A stretch of DNA of 42,867 nucleotides from a virus: positions 1 to 42,867 of IMG/VR virus record IMGVR_UViG_3300037882_001547. The stretch is one strand, 5' to 3'. The translations under genes and the position numbers were made by a program. Under the pieces are notes generated by a model that was not told where the DNA came from, ran no database searches, and worked only from the letters and a program-made list of their open reading frames with translations. Each line of letters begins with the position of its first letter. Within the stretch, counting starts at the first letter, position 1. Positions 6,876-13,520 of this stretch are shown here, piece after piece.

Positions 6876-7464
6876 GTATAAGGTATGTAAAAAATTATAG
6901 TTGACTATTCAGTCAAGTATTCGAGTCTTCACGTTTCTTTGAAACTTGTGAACCCTAACATACCTAACATACCCCCTTCGTTCGGCTAAGCAACACCCTA
7001 CCCTAAGACACCCCAACGGTGAGGCGCTAAGGTACCTAGGAAGCCGTTCTACCTAGGGGTAGCTACCCCCGTAGCTCCCTACCATGCTAGCCTGGTAATG
7101 AGGCGCCTAGAGGCATACTACACTATGCGAAGCATACCCACACAGTACGTAAGCATCCCACGTAGTGGGTGCGTATACAACATTGTGTATATGTACCTAC
7201 CTACTAGGGTATAGTATGATGTATACCCACTACACCTACATAGTACGTATGTGTACTAGTACGTAGTACACGTAGACTAACCACTTACTAAAGCCACCTG
7301 AGCACACTACGTGTGCGAACGTAGTATCACAGCGCTAGCTGTGTCAGTAAAGAGTACAGGTAGGTATGATGTAGTATACAGGGTATATAGTAGTTACTAT
7401 GTATACATGTAGTACAATGTATTTGTTAGATACGTTGTATATGTAAGGAGTATAAGGTATGTAA
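6876..7464. repeat. 15-bp direct repeat pair GTATAAGGTATGTAA
   Basis: Identical copies at 6876-6890 and 7450-7464. Within the same interval CCTAACATACCC (6963-6974) and its exact complement GGGTATGTTAGG (7490-7501) form a 12-bp inverted pair just outside the second copy. Together they bracket about 600 bp of the non-coding region. Confidence 0.65.
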
Positions 7465-7566
7465 TGTAAGTTAGATATGTGAGTATGTTGGGTATGTTAG
7501 GAATCAATGTTAGGAAAAGTAAGTAGGAGTCCCGGAAATGCTAAATTCAGGACTACTGTGTACTTC

Positions 7567-7635
7567 CGTTATTATTATTACTAATTATACACATTGAGTG
7601 ACTATAATTACTTAACATTCGTTATTATTATTACT
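7567..7635. repeat. 16-bp AT-rich direct repeat
   Basis: CGTTATTATTATTACT occurs at 7567-7582 and again at 7620-7635, 53 bp apart, in the most AT-rich stretch of the region. It would be easily unwound and could form part of an origin. Confidence 0.6.
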
Positions 7636-7789
7636 CTAGTATACCTATTAGCTTTTTATACCGTCTTAGGCTTCATTTTTATTATTACGTAGGATCCTTA
7701 TACGTGAGTTCTATCCTACACCCTACTACCTACTTTTACTAGGTATTACGTAACTGTATTAATAGCGTTGTTCATGACAGTAACTTCAC

Positions 7790-7818
7790 TTGACATAGAT
7801 GTGCGATCGGTACATAAT
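7790..7818 (+). promoter_or_regulatory. promoter inside the non-coding region
   Basis: TTGACA at 7790-7795, a 17-nt spacer, CATAAT at 7813-7818. No gene starts until 8020, so the first about 195 nt of its transcript would be untranslated. It could drive a small RNA or a long leader. Confidence 0.5.
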
Positions 7819-7884
7819 TACATAAGTTAAGTACGAGACAGAACGTAGTGATGTCGATGTACGCAAACTATGTAATTATTATGT
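7812..7884. repeat. inverted repeat flanking a 44-nt loop
   Basis: ACATAATTACATA (7812-7824) and TATGTAATTATTATGT (7869-7884) are inverted copies apart from a small insertion. The left arm overlaps the -10 box of the promoter at 7790-7818, so the repeat could be an operator pair or a hairpin at the start of a transcript. Confidence 0.55.
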
Positions 7885-7985
7885 AGTCTTACTCTGCCTC
7901 TCAGTGAATCTTATATTTGATTTTACTGGTGTTAGAGTGCGAACAACGATTACTCAGTGAGCGCTAGCGAACACCTTACTAAGGG

Positions 7986-8013
7986 TTGACTTGGTTTAGT
8001 TAGTGGTTATGAT
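7986..8013 (+). promoter_or_regulatory. leaderless promoter
   Basis: TTGACT at 7986-7991, a 16-nt spacer, TATGAT at 8008-8013, then exactly 6 nt to ATG 8020. Transcription should start at or next to the A of the start codon. Confidence 0.75.
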
Positions 8014-8019
8014 TTGTAG

Positions 8020-8445
8020 ATGCTCGCTCTACAGGAAAATAGTTCGTACCTGCAAACCACCAGTAATGTTCATGGAACATTCGCACTTTGTGTTAAGTGT
8101 AGACATTCAGTGAATATTGAATCATTCGAACCGGATGCGGAATCTACCGGTGTTAATGAGAATTCGATTGATTGGTTTAGTAAGTTTAAGATTTATCAAC
8201 CAGTAATGTTGAAGTTGTTGAATACCAGTTATTCAGAACTATCCTCTGTCTGGAATGTAAGCATAGATGACATTCGAATCGCCGTAGATTCTCAGAGACT
8301 TGTCTTTGATGAACGCGGTGATATGTATATCAATTCGAAAGCTTGTGAGCCGCAATCAATTTGTTATGATTGTCGTCATCCTCGAATTGAAGAATCAATC
8401 GACGATCCGCTTCGTGCGTACCTCGACTTGCTAGAAGCTGCCTGA
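8020..8445 (+). CDS. CxxC protein with possible helix-turn-helix
   Basis: A 141-residue protein with two CxxC pairs, CVKC (about residue 28) and CYDC (about residue 118), suggesting a bound metal. Between them a segment (YSELSSVWNVSIDDIR) has the spacing of a helix-turn-helix. It is preceded by a leaderless promoter and no ribosome-binding site. It could be a regulator of the following operon; that is inference. It ends in TGA. Confidence 0.6.
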   Translation: MLALQENSSYLQTTSNVHGTFALCVKCRHSVNIESFEPDAESTGVNENSIDWFSKFKIYQPVMLKLLNTSYSELSSVWNVSIDDIRIAVDSQRLVFDERGDMYINSKACEPQSICYDCRHPRIEESIDDPLRAYLDLLEAA

Positions 8446-8563
8446 CGTAGTTTTACCGACGCTAACCTACCCACGTAAATCTGTAGCGGAGGGTAGGAGC
8501 TACCCTGGTAGCTGTAGCGTTAGGTGAGACGATAACCTCGAGGGTAAAGTAACTAACGTAGGG
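8446..8563 (+). other. structured intergenic segment with alternative hairpins
   Basis: GGGTAG-GAG-CTACCC (8491-8505) and AGCTACC-CT-GGTAGCT (8498-8513) share bases, so only one can form at a time. ACGCTAAC and GTAGCGTTAG words surround them. The layout resembles an attenuator or a protein-binding RNA, but no known riboswitch pattern is visible. Confidence 0.4.
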
Positions 8564-8591
8564 TTGACACGCTTAGCAGGGTGGTTACAGT
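8564..8591 (+). promoter_or_regulatory. leaderless promoter
   Basis: TTGACA at 8564-8569, a 16-nt spacer, TACAGT at 8586-8591, 6 nt to ATG 8598. Confidence 0.75.
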
Positions 8592-8597
8592 GAGCGT

Positions 8598-8792
8598 ATG
8601 AGTGAAAACATCGTACCAGTGCTTATCGACGAAGATCTGAATAGCGTGAAAGATCTGCTACTGGAATTGGAAGGTAGATACTATTCACCTGATACGAAGC
8701 GGATCGATACGCTAGAAAAGATCGTGAATCTGTTGTCGAACATCGTAAAAACTCAGAATGATGAGATTAACATGTTGCGAGGTGTGAAATGA
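8598..8792 (+). CDS. small coiled-coil-like protein
   Basis: A 64-residue acidic ORF, Leu/Ile-rich with heptad-like spacing over much of its length. All 11 leucines avoid TTA. It overlaps the next gene by ATGA. First gene of a tightly overlapped cassette to 10746 driven by the leaderless promoter. Function unknown. Confidence 0.6.
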   Translation: MSENIVPVLIDEDLNSVKDLLLELEGRYYSPDTKRIDTLEKIVNLLSNIVKTQNDEINMLRGVK

Positions 8793-9037
8793 TTCATAAT
8801 ACGTTCGATGATGCGGCTTTTACTTTGAAGCGGTTTCTCCCTAATTGGGAAATTCCCGATCCGACTAGGATTGATATTGCTAGCGGAGTTTACGATATGC
8901 ATTGGGGTAACGCAGAATACGACGAATATTCTGCGTTCGTTCGCGTCGACTGCAATCGAGATTTTATTAGCGGAGTGTTCTACAATTACGGTAAGACGTT
9001 GTACACGTTTACGTGGGATGTTAGAAAGGAGAGTTGA
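8789..9037 (+). CDS. hypothetical protein
   Basis: An 82-residue ORF with ATGA overlap at its start and TGA end. Aromatic-rich with alternating polarity, suggesting a small beta domain. Two bases separate it from the next ATG. Not recognised. Confidence 0.55.
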   Translation: MIHNTFDDAAFTLKRFLPNWEIPDPTRIDIASGVYDMHWGNAEYDEYSAFVRVDCNRDFISGVFYNYGKTLYTFTWDVRKES

Positions 9038-9038
9038 T

Positions 9039-9434
9039 ATGAAATTTAAGGTTGGCGACGTTTGTGAGATTGTGCAGAATAATACGCTTCACGATTTTGA
9101 GGTTGGAGATAACGTTAAGATTACGGCGCTACCTGAATTTTCTGGTAGAGCGTACACGTGCATTATAGCTACAGGTAAAGATCCTAACGATTGGCGGTAT
9201 TGCCACGAAGACGATCTGAAAGAGATTAGTCCTACAGTCGATAATAAGCCGACGAAAACCGCTTACGATTATTACTACGAATTCATAGATGCGAAAGGCA
9301 GCGATCCGCAAGTTGCTCTGATTAAGGCGTGTCAAGCATTGGTTGAACGTGACACCGAAGTAGAGGAATGGAAGCGAATTGCCAGACGAGAAGCCGCAGC
9401 AGTTTCCGATCTAGAAACTCGAAGAAACTACTTA
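9039..9434 (+). CDS. hypothetical protein, SH3-like N-terminus, TTA-terminated
   Basis: ATG 9039 has an AGGAGAG site. The N-terminal about 60 residues (FKVGDVCEI, VGDNVKIT, WRYCHEDDL) look like a small SH3-like beta-barrel as seen in many phage accessory proteins. The C-terminus (ALVERDTEVEEWKRIARRE) is helical. It ends at TTA 9432-9434, which shares its A with the next ATG (TTATGA). Confidence 0.6.
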
Positions 9435-9664
9435 TGAAAACTAAGTACGAATATAGAGACGAGGTTTCTACCCTGGCTTATGAACGAGGGATGATCTCAG
9501 CCATCTTTCACGTAGCAGGAATGCTGGAAGAAAAAGATAAGCAGATCCAAGAGCTAAAGAAGAAACTGGATGAGCTTACGGCTAATGACGCGGAAACCTC
9601 TATCTCGCACAGAGTTCGGGCTTATGAAGATTGGATAAATGGCTACGCAAGGGATTTCTCGTGA
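9434..9664 (+). CDS. coiled-coil hypothetical protein
   Basis: A 76-residue ORF beginning in the TTATG overlap. Residues 33-55 (EEKDKQIQELKKKLDELTA) form a strong coiled coil. It ends in TGA, overlapping GTG 9661. Probably oligomeric; role unknown. Confidence 0.6.
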   Translation: MKTKYEYRDEVSTLAYERGMISAIFHVAGMLEEKDKQIQELKKKLDELTANDAETSISHRVRAYEDWINGYARDFS

Positions 9665-9915
9665 ACAAAGAAGAACACGATAAGCTGATTAATAGCGAAG
9701 AGTATAAGTATTACGACGCACTATGTAGCGGAGATGCAATCACATCGCCTGGATTTGAATCCAGTTACGACATTGCTATCAAGATTATCCTAGATAAGGA
9801 TAATGAAATTAAACGTGCGCAAGCTCTTATTATTCGGATGAACAATCTAATTAATAAGCTATACGCCGACGTTGATAATATTCACGTAGAAATAGACAGG
9901 GTTAGTAACCCATGA
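9661..9915 (+). CDS. hypothetical protein, GTG start
   Basis: An 84-residue ORF starting GTG 9661 in a GTGA overlap. It is helical with Asn/Lys/Asp enrichment and a coiled-coil-like C-terminal half. It ends in TGA overlapping ATG 9912. Function unknown. Confidence 0.55.
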   Translation: MNKEEHDKLINSEEYKYYDALCSGDAITSPGFESSYDIAIKIILDKDNEIKRAQALIIRMNNLINKLYADVDNIHVEIDRVSNP

Positions 9916-10082
9916 AAACCCTTAGACTACAATTCGACGTAATTTCAGAAGACGGAAAGATTCTGGTGATCCAAAGAAGTCTACGCTCCGTAGACGACGT
10001 ATCGCAGAAATCTTCTATTTTCCGAAGTGAGAAAGCCGCCGCGGATTTTGTGTATACTTGTTTGATGGGATCTTGTGAATGA
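9912..10082 (+). CDS. small hypothetical protein (56 aa)
   Basis: ATG 9912 in an ATGA overlap to TGA overlapping ATG 10079, so the frame is fixed by both neighbours. The 56 residues have a beta-hairpin-like N-terminal part and a helical SEKAAADFVY segment. Not recognised. Confidence 0.6.
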   Translation: MKTLRLQFDVISEDGKILVIQRSLRSVDDVSQKSSIFRSEKAAADFVYTCLMGSCE

Positions 10083-10519
10083 TCCTAATTATAACCGGAG
10101 GCAGAGATTTTGAAGATACTGAATTCGCTTATAAAGTACTGGACGAAATAAATAGCAAAACCAAAGTACGTTTGCTAATTCACGGGGGTTGCGAAGTTTG
10201 GGATCGTGATTGCAAAGCCTATCGTAAGGCAGGTGCCGATTGGATCGGTAATGATTGGGCAGCCGAGAGAAAGATACGGATCATTGTGCGATCTGGCATT
10301 CCGTATTTTAAGAAGTACGGCAAAGTAGGATTTCTCATGCGAAACGAATTGATGGCAGAATGTGCGCTTAGTATTCAACAAGGATACAAGTTCGCGCATA
10401 GTCTGATTACGATTCCTATCAAATGCGTCGCGTTTAAAGGTGGTAGCGGCACTAAGCATATGTGCGAAGCAGCCGCGACACGTGGAATTGAAGTAATGAG
10501 AACGTGGGAATACAAATGA
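10079..10519 (+). CDS. SLOG-superfamily (DUF2493-like) protein
   Basis: 146 residues. It starts MILIITGGRDF, with the GGRDF nucleotide-binding loop, followed by LLIHGG and a later AFKGGSGTKHM loop. These are the hallmarks of the YAcAr/DUF2493 branch of the SLOG Rossmann-like fold, which binds nucleotides or derivatives. In phages such proteins are common but their substrates are mostly unknown. A WAAER segment and LMRNELMAE helix match the usual layout, with a small insertion. Translationally coupled on both sides. Confidence 0.8.
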   Translation: MILIITGGRDFEDTEFAYKVLDEINSKTKVRLLIHGGCEVWDRDCKAYRKAGADWIGNDWAAERKIRIIVRSGIPYFKKYGKVGFLMRNELMAECALSIQQGYKFAHSLITIPIKCVAFKGGSGTKHMCEAAATRGIEVMRTWEYK

Positions 10520-10746
10520 TTCAGTATCAAGAATTTAATTGGTTTGGTACTAACAAAACTAATATAGAAGAGGTTATCGAAGAACTTCAGAATACGGTTA
10601 TTGCTCAACAGAAGCGGATCGAAGCATTGGAAGCTAAGGTGATTAGTAATATGCCGGTTTCCGTATCGGAACGTATTCTTCCACCTAGTCCTTATATTAG
10701 TGGTACGCGTATTCCAATTTACGATTACAGTGACTTTGATTTGTTA
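10516..10746 (+). CDS. coiled-coil hypothetical protein, TTA-terminated
   Basis: A 76-residue ORF from ATG 10516 (ATGA overlap). Residues about 15-42 form a helix/coiled coil (EEVIEELQNTVIAQQKR), followed by a Pro-rich tail. It ends at TTA 10744-10746; the standard code adds Phe-Cys before TAG. The promoter of the baseplate hub gene overlaps its last codons. Confidence 0.55.
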
Positions 10747-10758
10747 TTCTGCTAGCAT
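10730..10758 (+). promoter_or_regulatory. leaderless promoter of the hub gene
   Basis: GTGACT at 10730-10735, a 17-nt spacer, TAGCAT at 10753-10758, 6 nt to GTG 10765. The -35 box is weak, but the 6-nt rule fits the other promoters. Confidence 0.5.
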
Positions 10759-10764
10759 GTCTAG

Positions 10765-11925
10765 GTGCCGCTAAGAATTGATGAGAGTGATGTAACGCTA
10801 TCTATTGACGGATATCAAATCGGTTACGTTCATAGGTATGAAGTAGAGTACGGTATTTTCACTCAACCCGGAACGTTTACGATAAGCGTGGGTTGGAGTC
10901 AAAGTGCTGGTAAGCTAATCAAATCAATCAAGCCGTATATGCCGTTTAAGCTGAACGTGGGTGGCAAACCCGCGTTTTCCGGCAGGCTTGATTCTATTGT
11001 TGTTCGCGAAGGCGGAGAAGGAACCGAAGTAGTTCTCACCGGACGCGATAACATTGGAGATTTGTTTCGCTACAAAATTGATCGAGATATACATTTCAGC
11101 AAATCGACTTACGTTGGTTTGCTGAATGACGTACTCGAGTATATAAACATTTCTCCTAGGGTAGTTCTAGGTGACGCTACCGAAATCGCGAATAAGCGGT
11201 TGGGAAAGCCTGTTCGCAGATACGGTATTGCGTTGGATCCAGATACAGAGCAATTCCTAATTAAGGAGTCTGTATCTACGATCAATTCTAACATTTCAGC
11301 GAAACTAGGAGATACCTTCTACAGTTTCCTGAAAGCCTATTTCGATCGTTCTAATCTGTTTCTATGGAGTGGAACGGATAATGAATTCATTTTGTCACGT
11401 CCAAACACGAAACAAGATCCAGTTTGTCAACTGCTTCGTGGAAGGGACTTGGATTCACTTAAGAACCGCGCTAACTGCAAACTTGTAGAATACAAGAACG
11501 ACATCTCCGATAGGCACGCATTCATTCATACCAATGTGCGCGTTGGAACTACAAAGGCAGGTAGAACATCAATGATAGGATCCGTTACGGATGAGGAAGT
11601 TCTAGCGCTTGGATTGCGTAATTTCCGATCTGTACGTGATAAGAAAACAAACAACGCTAAGCAAGCCGAAGATATGGGTAAGCGTATTCTTGCGGAAGAA
11701 CGTCGCAAGAGTAATCGCCTGATTTACGTCACGGCAGGACATCGCACGAAAAGCACAGGCGGAGCAGAGATAGTTTACACGCCAGATACTATAGTTCGAA
11801 TTCTAGACGAAGAGCTAGGAATTGATGCGCCGTATTACCTAGAGACAGTTAAACACAAACGTGATATAGGCTCTGGCACAACGTCACAGCTAACGTTTGT
11901 TAAACCAGAACACATGGTATTCTGA
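10765..11925 (+). CDS. baseplate hub protein (Mu gp44 / P2 gpD-like)
   Basis: 386 residues from GTG 10765. The opening layout (DGYQIGYVHRYEVEYG, then F.I.VGWS and a GRLDSIVV strand, then LTGRDNIGDLF near residue 92) is that of the tail hub proteins of the Mu gp44/P2 gpD family, which form the trimeric hub holding the central spike. The C-terminus ends in a typical strand pair. Leucine codons (over 25) never use TTA; the stop is TGA. Unusually it lies upstream of the chaperones and tape measure and is separated from the other baseplate genes at 28.9-32 kb. Confidence 0.8.
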   Translation: MPLRIDESDVTLSIDGYQIGYVHRYEVEYGIFTQPGTFTISVGWSQSAGKLIKSIKPYMPFKLNVGGKPAFSGRLDSIVVREGGEGTEVVLTGRDNIGDLFRYKIDRDIHFSKSTYVGLLNDVLEYINISPRVVLGDATEIANKRLGKPVRRYGIALDPDTEQFLIKESVSTINSNISAKLGDTFYSFLKAYFDRSNLFLWSGTDNEFILSRPNTKQDPVCQLLRGRDLDSLKNRANCKLVEYKNDISDRHAFIHTNVRVGTTKAGRTSMIGSVTDEEVLALGLRNFRSVRDKKTNNAKQAEDMGKRILAEERRKSNRLIYVTAGHRTKSTGGAEIVYTPDTIVRILDEELGIDAPYYLETVKHKRDIGSGTTSQLTFVKPEHMVF

Positions 11926-11954
11926 TTGACATTACACACGGCTTAGGGCATTCT
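11926..11954 (+). promoter_or_regulatory. leaderless promoter
   Basis: TTGACA at 11926-11931, directly after the hub stop codon, a 17-nt spacer, CATTCT at 11949-11954, 6 nt to ATG 11961. Confidence 0.7.
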
Positions 11955-11960
11955 CACGTA

Positions 11961-12557
11961 ATGAGTAGTTTCTCTGAGCTGAAGAAAGCTAAGGGCAGAC
12001 AGATAATTATAGATTTCCCTTATGACGACACGGAAATCAAAGTCTGCCTTAAAGTGCTTAGCGTAATAGAGGATTTGACAGCAGCGACAAAAGCGCGTGA
12101 GTATGCTAAGCAACAAGGCGTAGAAGACATCAACGATAAGCAACCAGAATACTCGCTACGTTTGATGGCGGAGATAGTTGCACGTTGCACCTACGAATGT
12201 GTAAAGGTTAAAGATGAATGGCAAGCAACGGATCGTAAATTCTTTGCTAATGCAGATGAAATTCTAGAAGGACTGGATCAGGATTGTTTGCTATTCGTTC
12301 ACGAGTATTACCAAAACTTTCGTTCGATCTCTAGCAAGAATCAAGAATTCACTCCTGAAAACATTGCTGTAATCTCGCATGAGATGGGAGGAGAGGGTGA
12401 TGAAGAAAAGCGCGCAAATTTTTTCTATCACTTGCCGCGGCATTCTGTGTACAGCTATGTGCGTTTTACGGCAAGCCTAGTAAAGAATGCAGCAGAGAAG
12501 AACTTCTTGCTTACCTCGAGTGCTATAACAGAGCCCACAAACGATTCCCCGGTTTGA
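11961..12557 (+). CDS. tail assembly chaperone, zero-frame product
   Basis: 198 residues ending at TGA 12555-12557. By position (just before a second chaperone-like ORF and the tape measure) and by its acidic helical character it is the tail assembly chaperone, which coats the tape measure during tube assembly. A slippery run (A AAT TTT TTC at 12416-12425) lies in the C-terminal part. After it the zero-frame sequence becomes poor while the -1 frame is open and protein-like. This is the shorter of two expected products. The start is set by the leaderless promoter. Confidence 0.7.
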   Translation: MSSFSELKKAKGRQIIIDFPYDDTEIKVCLKVLSVIEDLTAATKAREYAKQQGVEDINDKQPEYSLRLMAEIVARCTYECVKVKDEWQATDRKFFANADEILEGLDQDCLLFVHEYYQNFRSISSKNQEFTPENIAVISHEMGGEGDEEKRANFFYHLPRHSVYSYVRFTASLVKNAAEKNFLLTSSAITEPTNDSPV

Positions 12558-12631
12558 TGTACACGGTAGGATTTAAGCCTATTCCAGAAAAGAAACCTGA
12601 TAATGCTATTCCAGAATCTGAAGAAGACTAA
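11961..12631 (+). CDS. tail assembly chaperone, predicted -1 frameshift product
   Basis: Slipping one base back at 12416-12425 joins the first about 154 codons to a -1 frame that is open for 70 codons to TAA 12629-12631. The new tail contains CSREELLAYLECYNRAHKRF and FKPIPEKKP, far more protein-like than the zero-frame tail. Phage tail chaperones commonly make G and GT forms by exactly such a -1 shift. The combined product would be about 223 residues. No mass-spectrometry evidence is available here; the exact slip codon is inferred. Confidence 0.65.
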
Positions 12632-13079
12632 GCCCCCGCGTATTATCGAGCTTCCGGAAGGCATGTTTAGGGAAGGTTCCGAATCGCCACTACCTGGAAC
12701 GCGCGTAGGTTTGCGACGTTTGTCGGTAATGGAGCTTCAGTATTGCCGCGACGAAGCGAAAATGTACGAATCGGAAGGACAAGGTTCGTACGAAAACGCT
12801 ATGGCTGTAAATGTTGTAGCACAATCGCTTACATTTCCCGAAGATGTAACCAAACCGCTGCTAAAAGCAGGCGATCTTGAAGCTAGATGTATATTTACAC
12901 CCCAAGGTATACAATTTCTCTACGACGTAGTTCTTCAGCTACACGTCACTACAACAGGAGTTTATGACGAAATTAGCGACGAAAACCTAGAAAAAGTCAT
13001 AAAATTGCTAAAAACGGTGAAATTGAGCAAAAAAGTGAAGAGACTGTTGTCTTATTTGCTGGATGAGCTATGCCAGTAG
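12603..13079 (+). CDS. second tail chaperone-like protein
   Basis: 158 residues from ATG 12603, which lies inside the -1 extension of the chaperone, so the two are coupled. Segments PRIIELPEG, PGTRVGLRRLSVMELQYC and a helical C-terminus are typical of small acidic tail-assembly proteins found next to the tape measure. ATG 12663 is an alternative start. It ends in TAG and overlaps the next gene by 10 nt. Assignment is by position and layout. Confidence 0.55.
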   Translation: MLFQNLKKTKPPRIIELPEGMFREGSESPLPGTRVGLRRLSVMELQYCRDEAKMYESEGQGSYENAMAVNVVAQSLTFPEDVTKPLLKAGDLEARCIFTPQGIQFLYDVVLQLHVTTTGVYDEISDENLEKVIKLLKTVKLSKKVKRLLSYLLDELCQ

Positions 13080-13504
13080 TTCGTCCACCACTGCATAAGA
13101 AGTGTATTAACGCAAGCTGTGAAAATCCTAAGAACCCATTGTCGTATAATGACGATTTTTACAACGATAACTCCCAAAAAGACTATAAAGACGTTATTTG
13201 CAAGCTTTGCAGGAAAAAAAGAGTATATGCAGGGGAAGCTAGATACAAGTATAAGAAAACTCCCTCGGCTCGTGTGACTAAGCGTAGAGCCGCAAAAGAG
13301 ATAAATAACAGAATGCTAGGCGAAAACGTACCTATTACCGCTACAGAGCTAGAAGAGCTTGTAATTTGGTTGCAACATCCTGATGCTTGGGAAGGCGTCA
13401 CAACGTGCAGAAGACGAATTATCCTATGCGGGTTGAAAAGAATCCTAAATCAGATCAAGTATTTCTCAACTTGGCATCCTAGACGTAGTGTTCACGTAAA
13501 ATAA
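13070..13504 (+). CDS. Cys-rich hypothetical protein
   Basis: 144 basic residues beginning in the overlap with the previous gene. N-terminal CINASC and later CKLC pairs suggest a zinc site, resembling the N-terminal zinc region of EndoVII-type proteins without the HNH core. The second half is helical (ITATELEELVIWLQHP). It ends in TAA 13502-13504, one of the few TAA ends. It sits between chaperone and tape measure, where a tail component or a regulatory insert are both possible. Confidence 0.55.
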   Translation: MPVVRPPLHKKCINASCENPKNPLSYNDDFYNDNSQKDYKDVICKLCRKKRVYAGEARYKYKKTPSARVTKRRAAKEINNRMLGENVPITATELEELVIWLQHPDAWEGVTTCRRRIILCGLKRILNQIKYFSTWHPRRSVHVK

Positions 13505-13505
13505 C

Positions 13506-13514
13506 TGATATACT
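13506..13514 (+). promoter_or_regulatory. extended -10, leaderless promoter
   Basis: TGATATACT (TG-N-TATACT), with 6 nt to GTG 13521. No convincing -35 box is visible; extended -10 promoters do not need one. Confidence 0.5.
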
Positions 13515-13520
13515 TTCGGG

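Larger units (their letters stand above)
6854..8019. other. 1.17-kb non-coding, repeat- and hairpin-rich region
   Basis: No ORF with coding character is visible on either strand. The left part is built from TAC/GTA/CTAC words and short perfect palindromes; the middle (7560-7690) is AT-rich with two copies of CGTTATTATTATTACT. It contains an operator-like TTGACT/AGTCAA palindrome (6901-6916), a CACAGC/GCTGTG hairpin (7328-7343), long-range repeats listed below and a promoter at 7790. Candidate roles are a replication origin, a packaging or recombination region, or a structured RNA. No iteron array is clear enough to choose. Confidence 0.6.

Noticed and set aside
6854-8019. A CRISPR array or iteron array in the repeat-rich region
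   Set aside because: The repeats are pairs of different elements at irregular distances, with no series of equal spacers.
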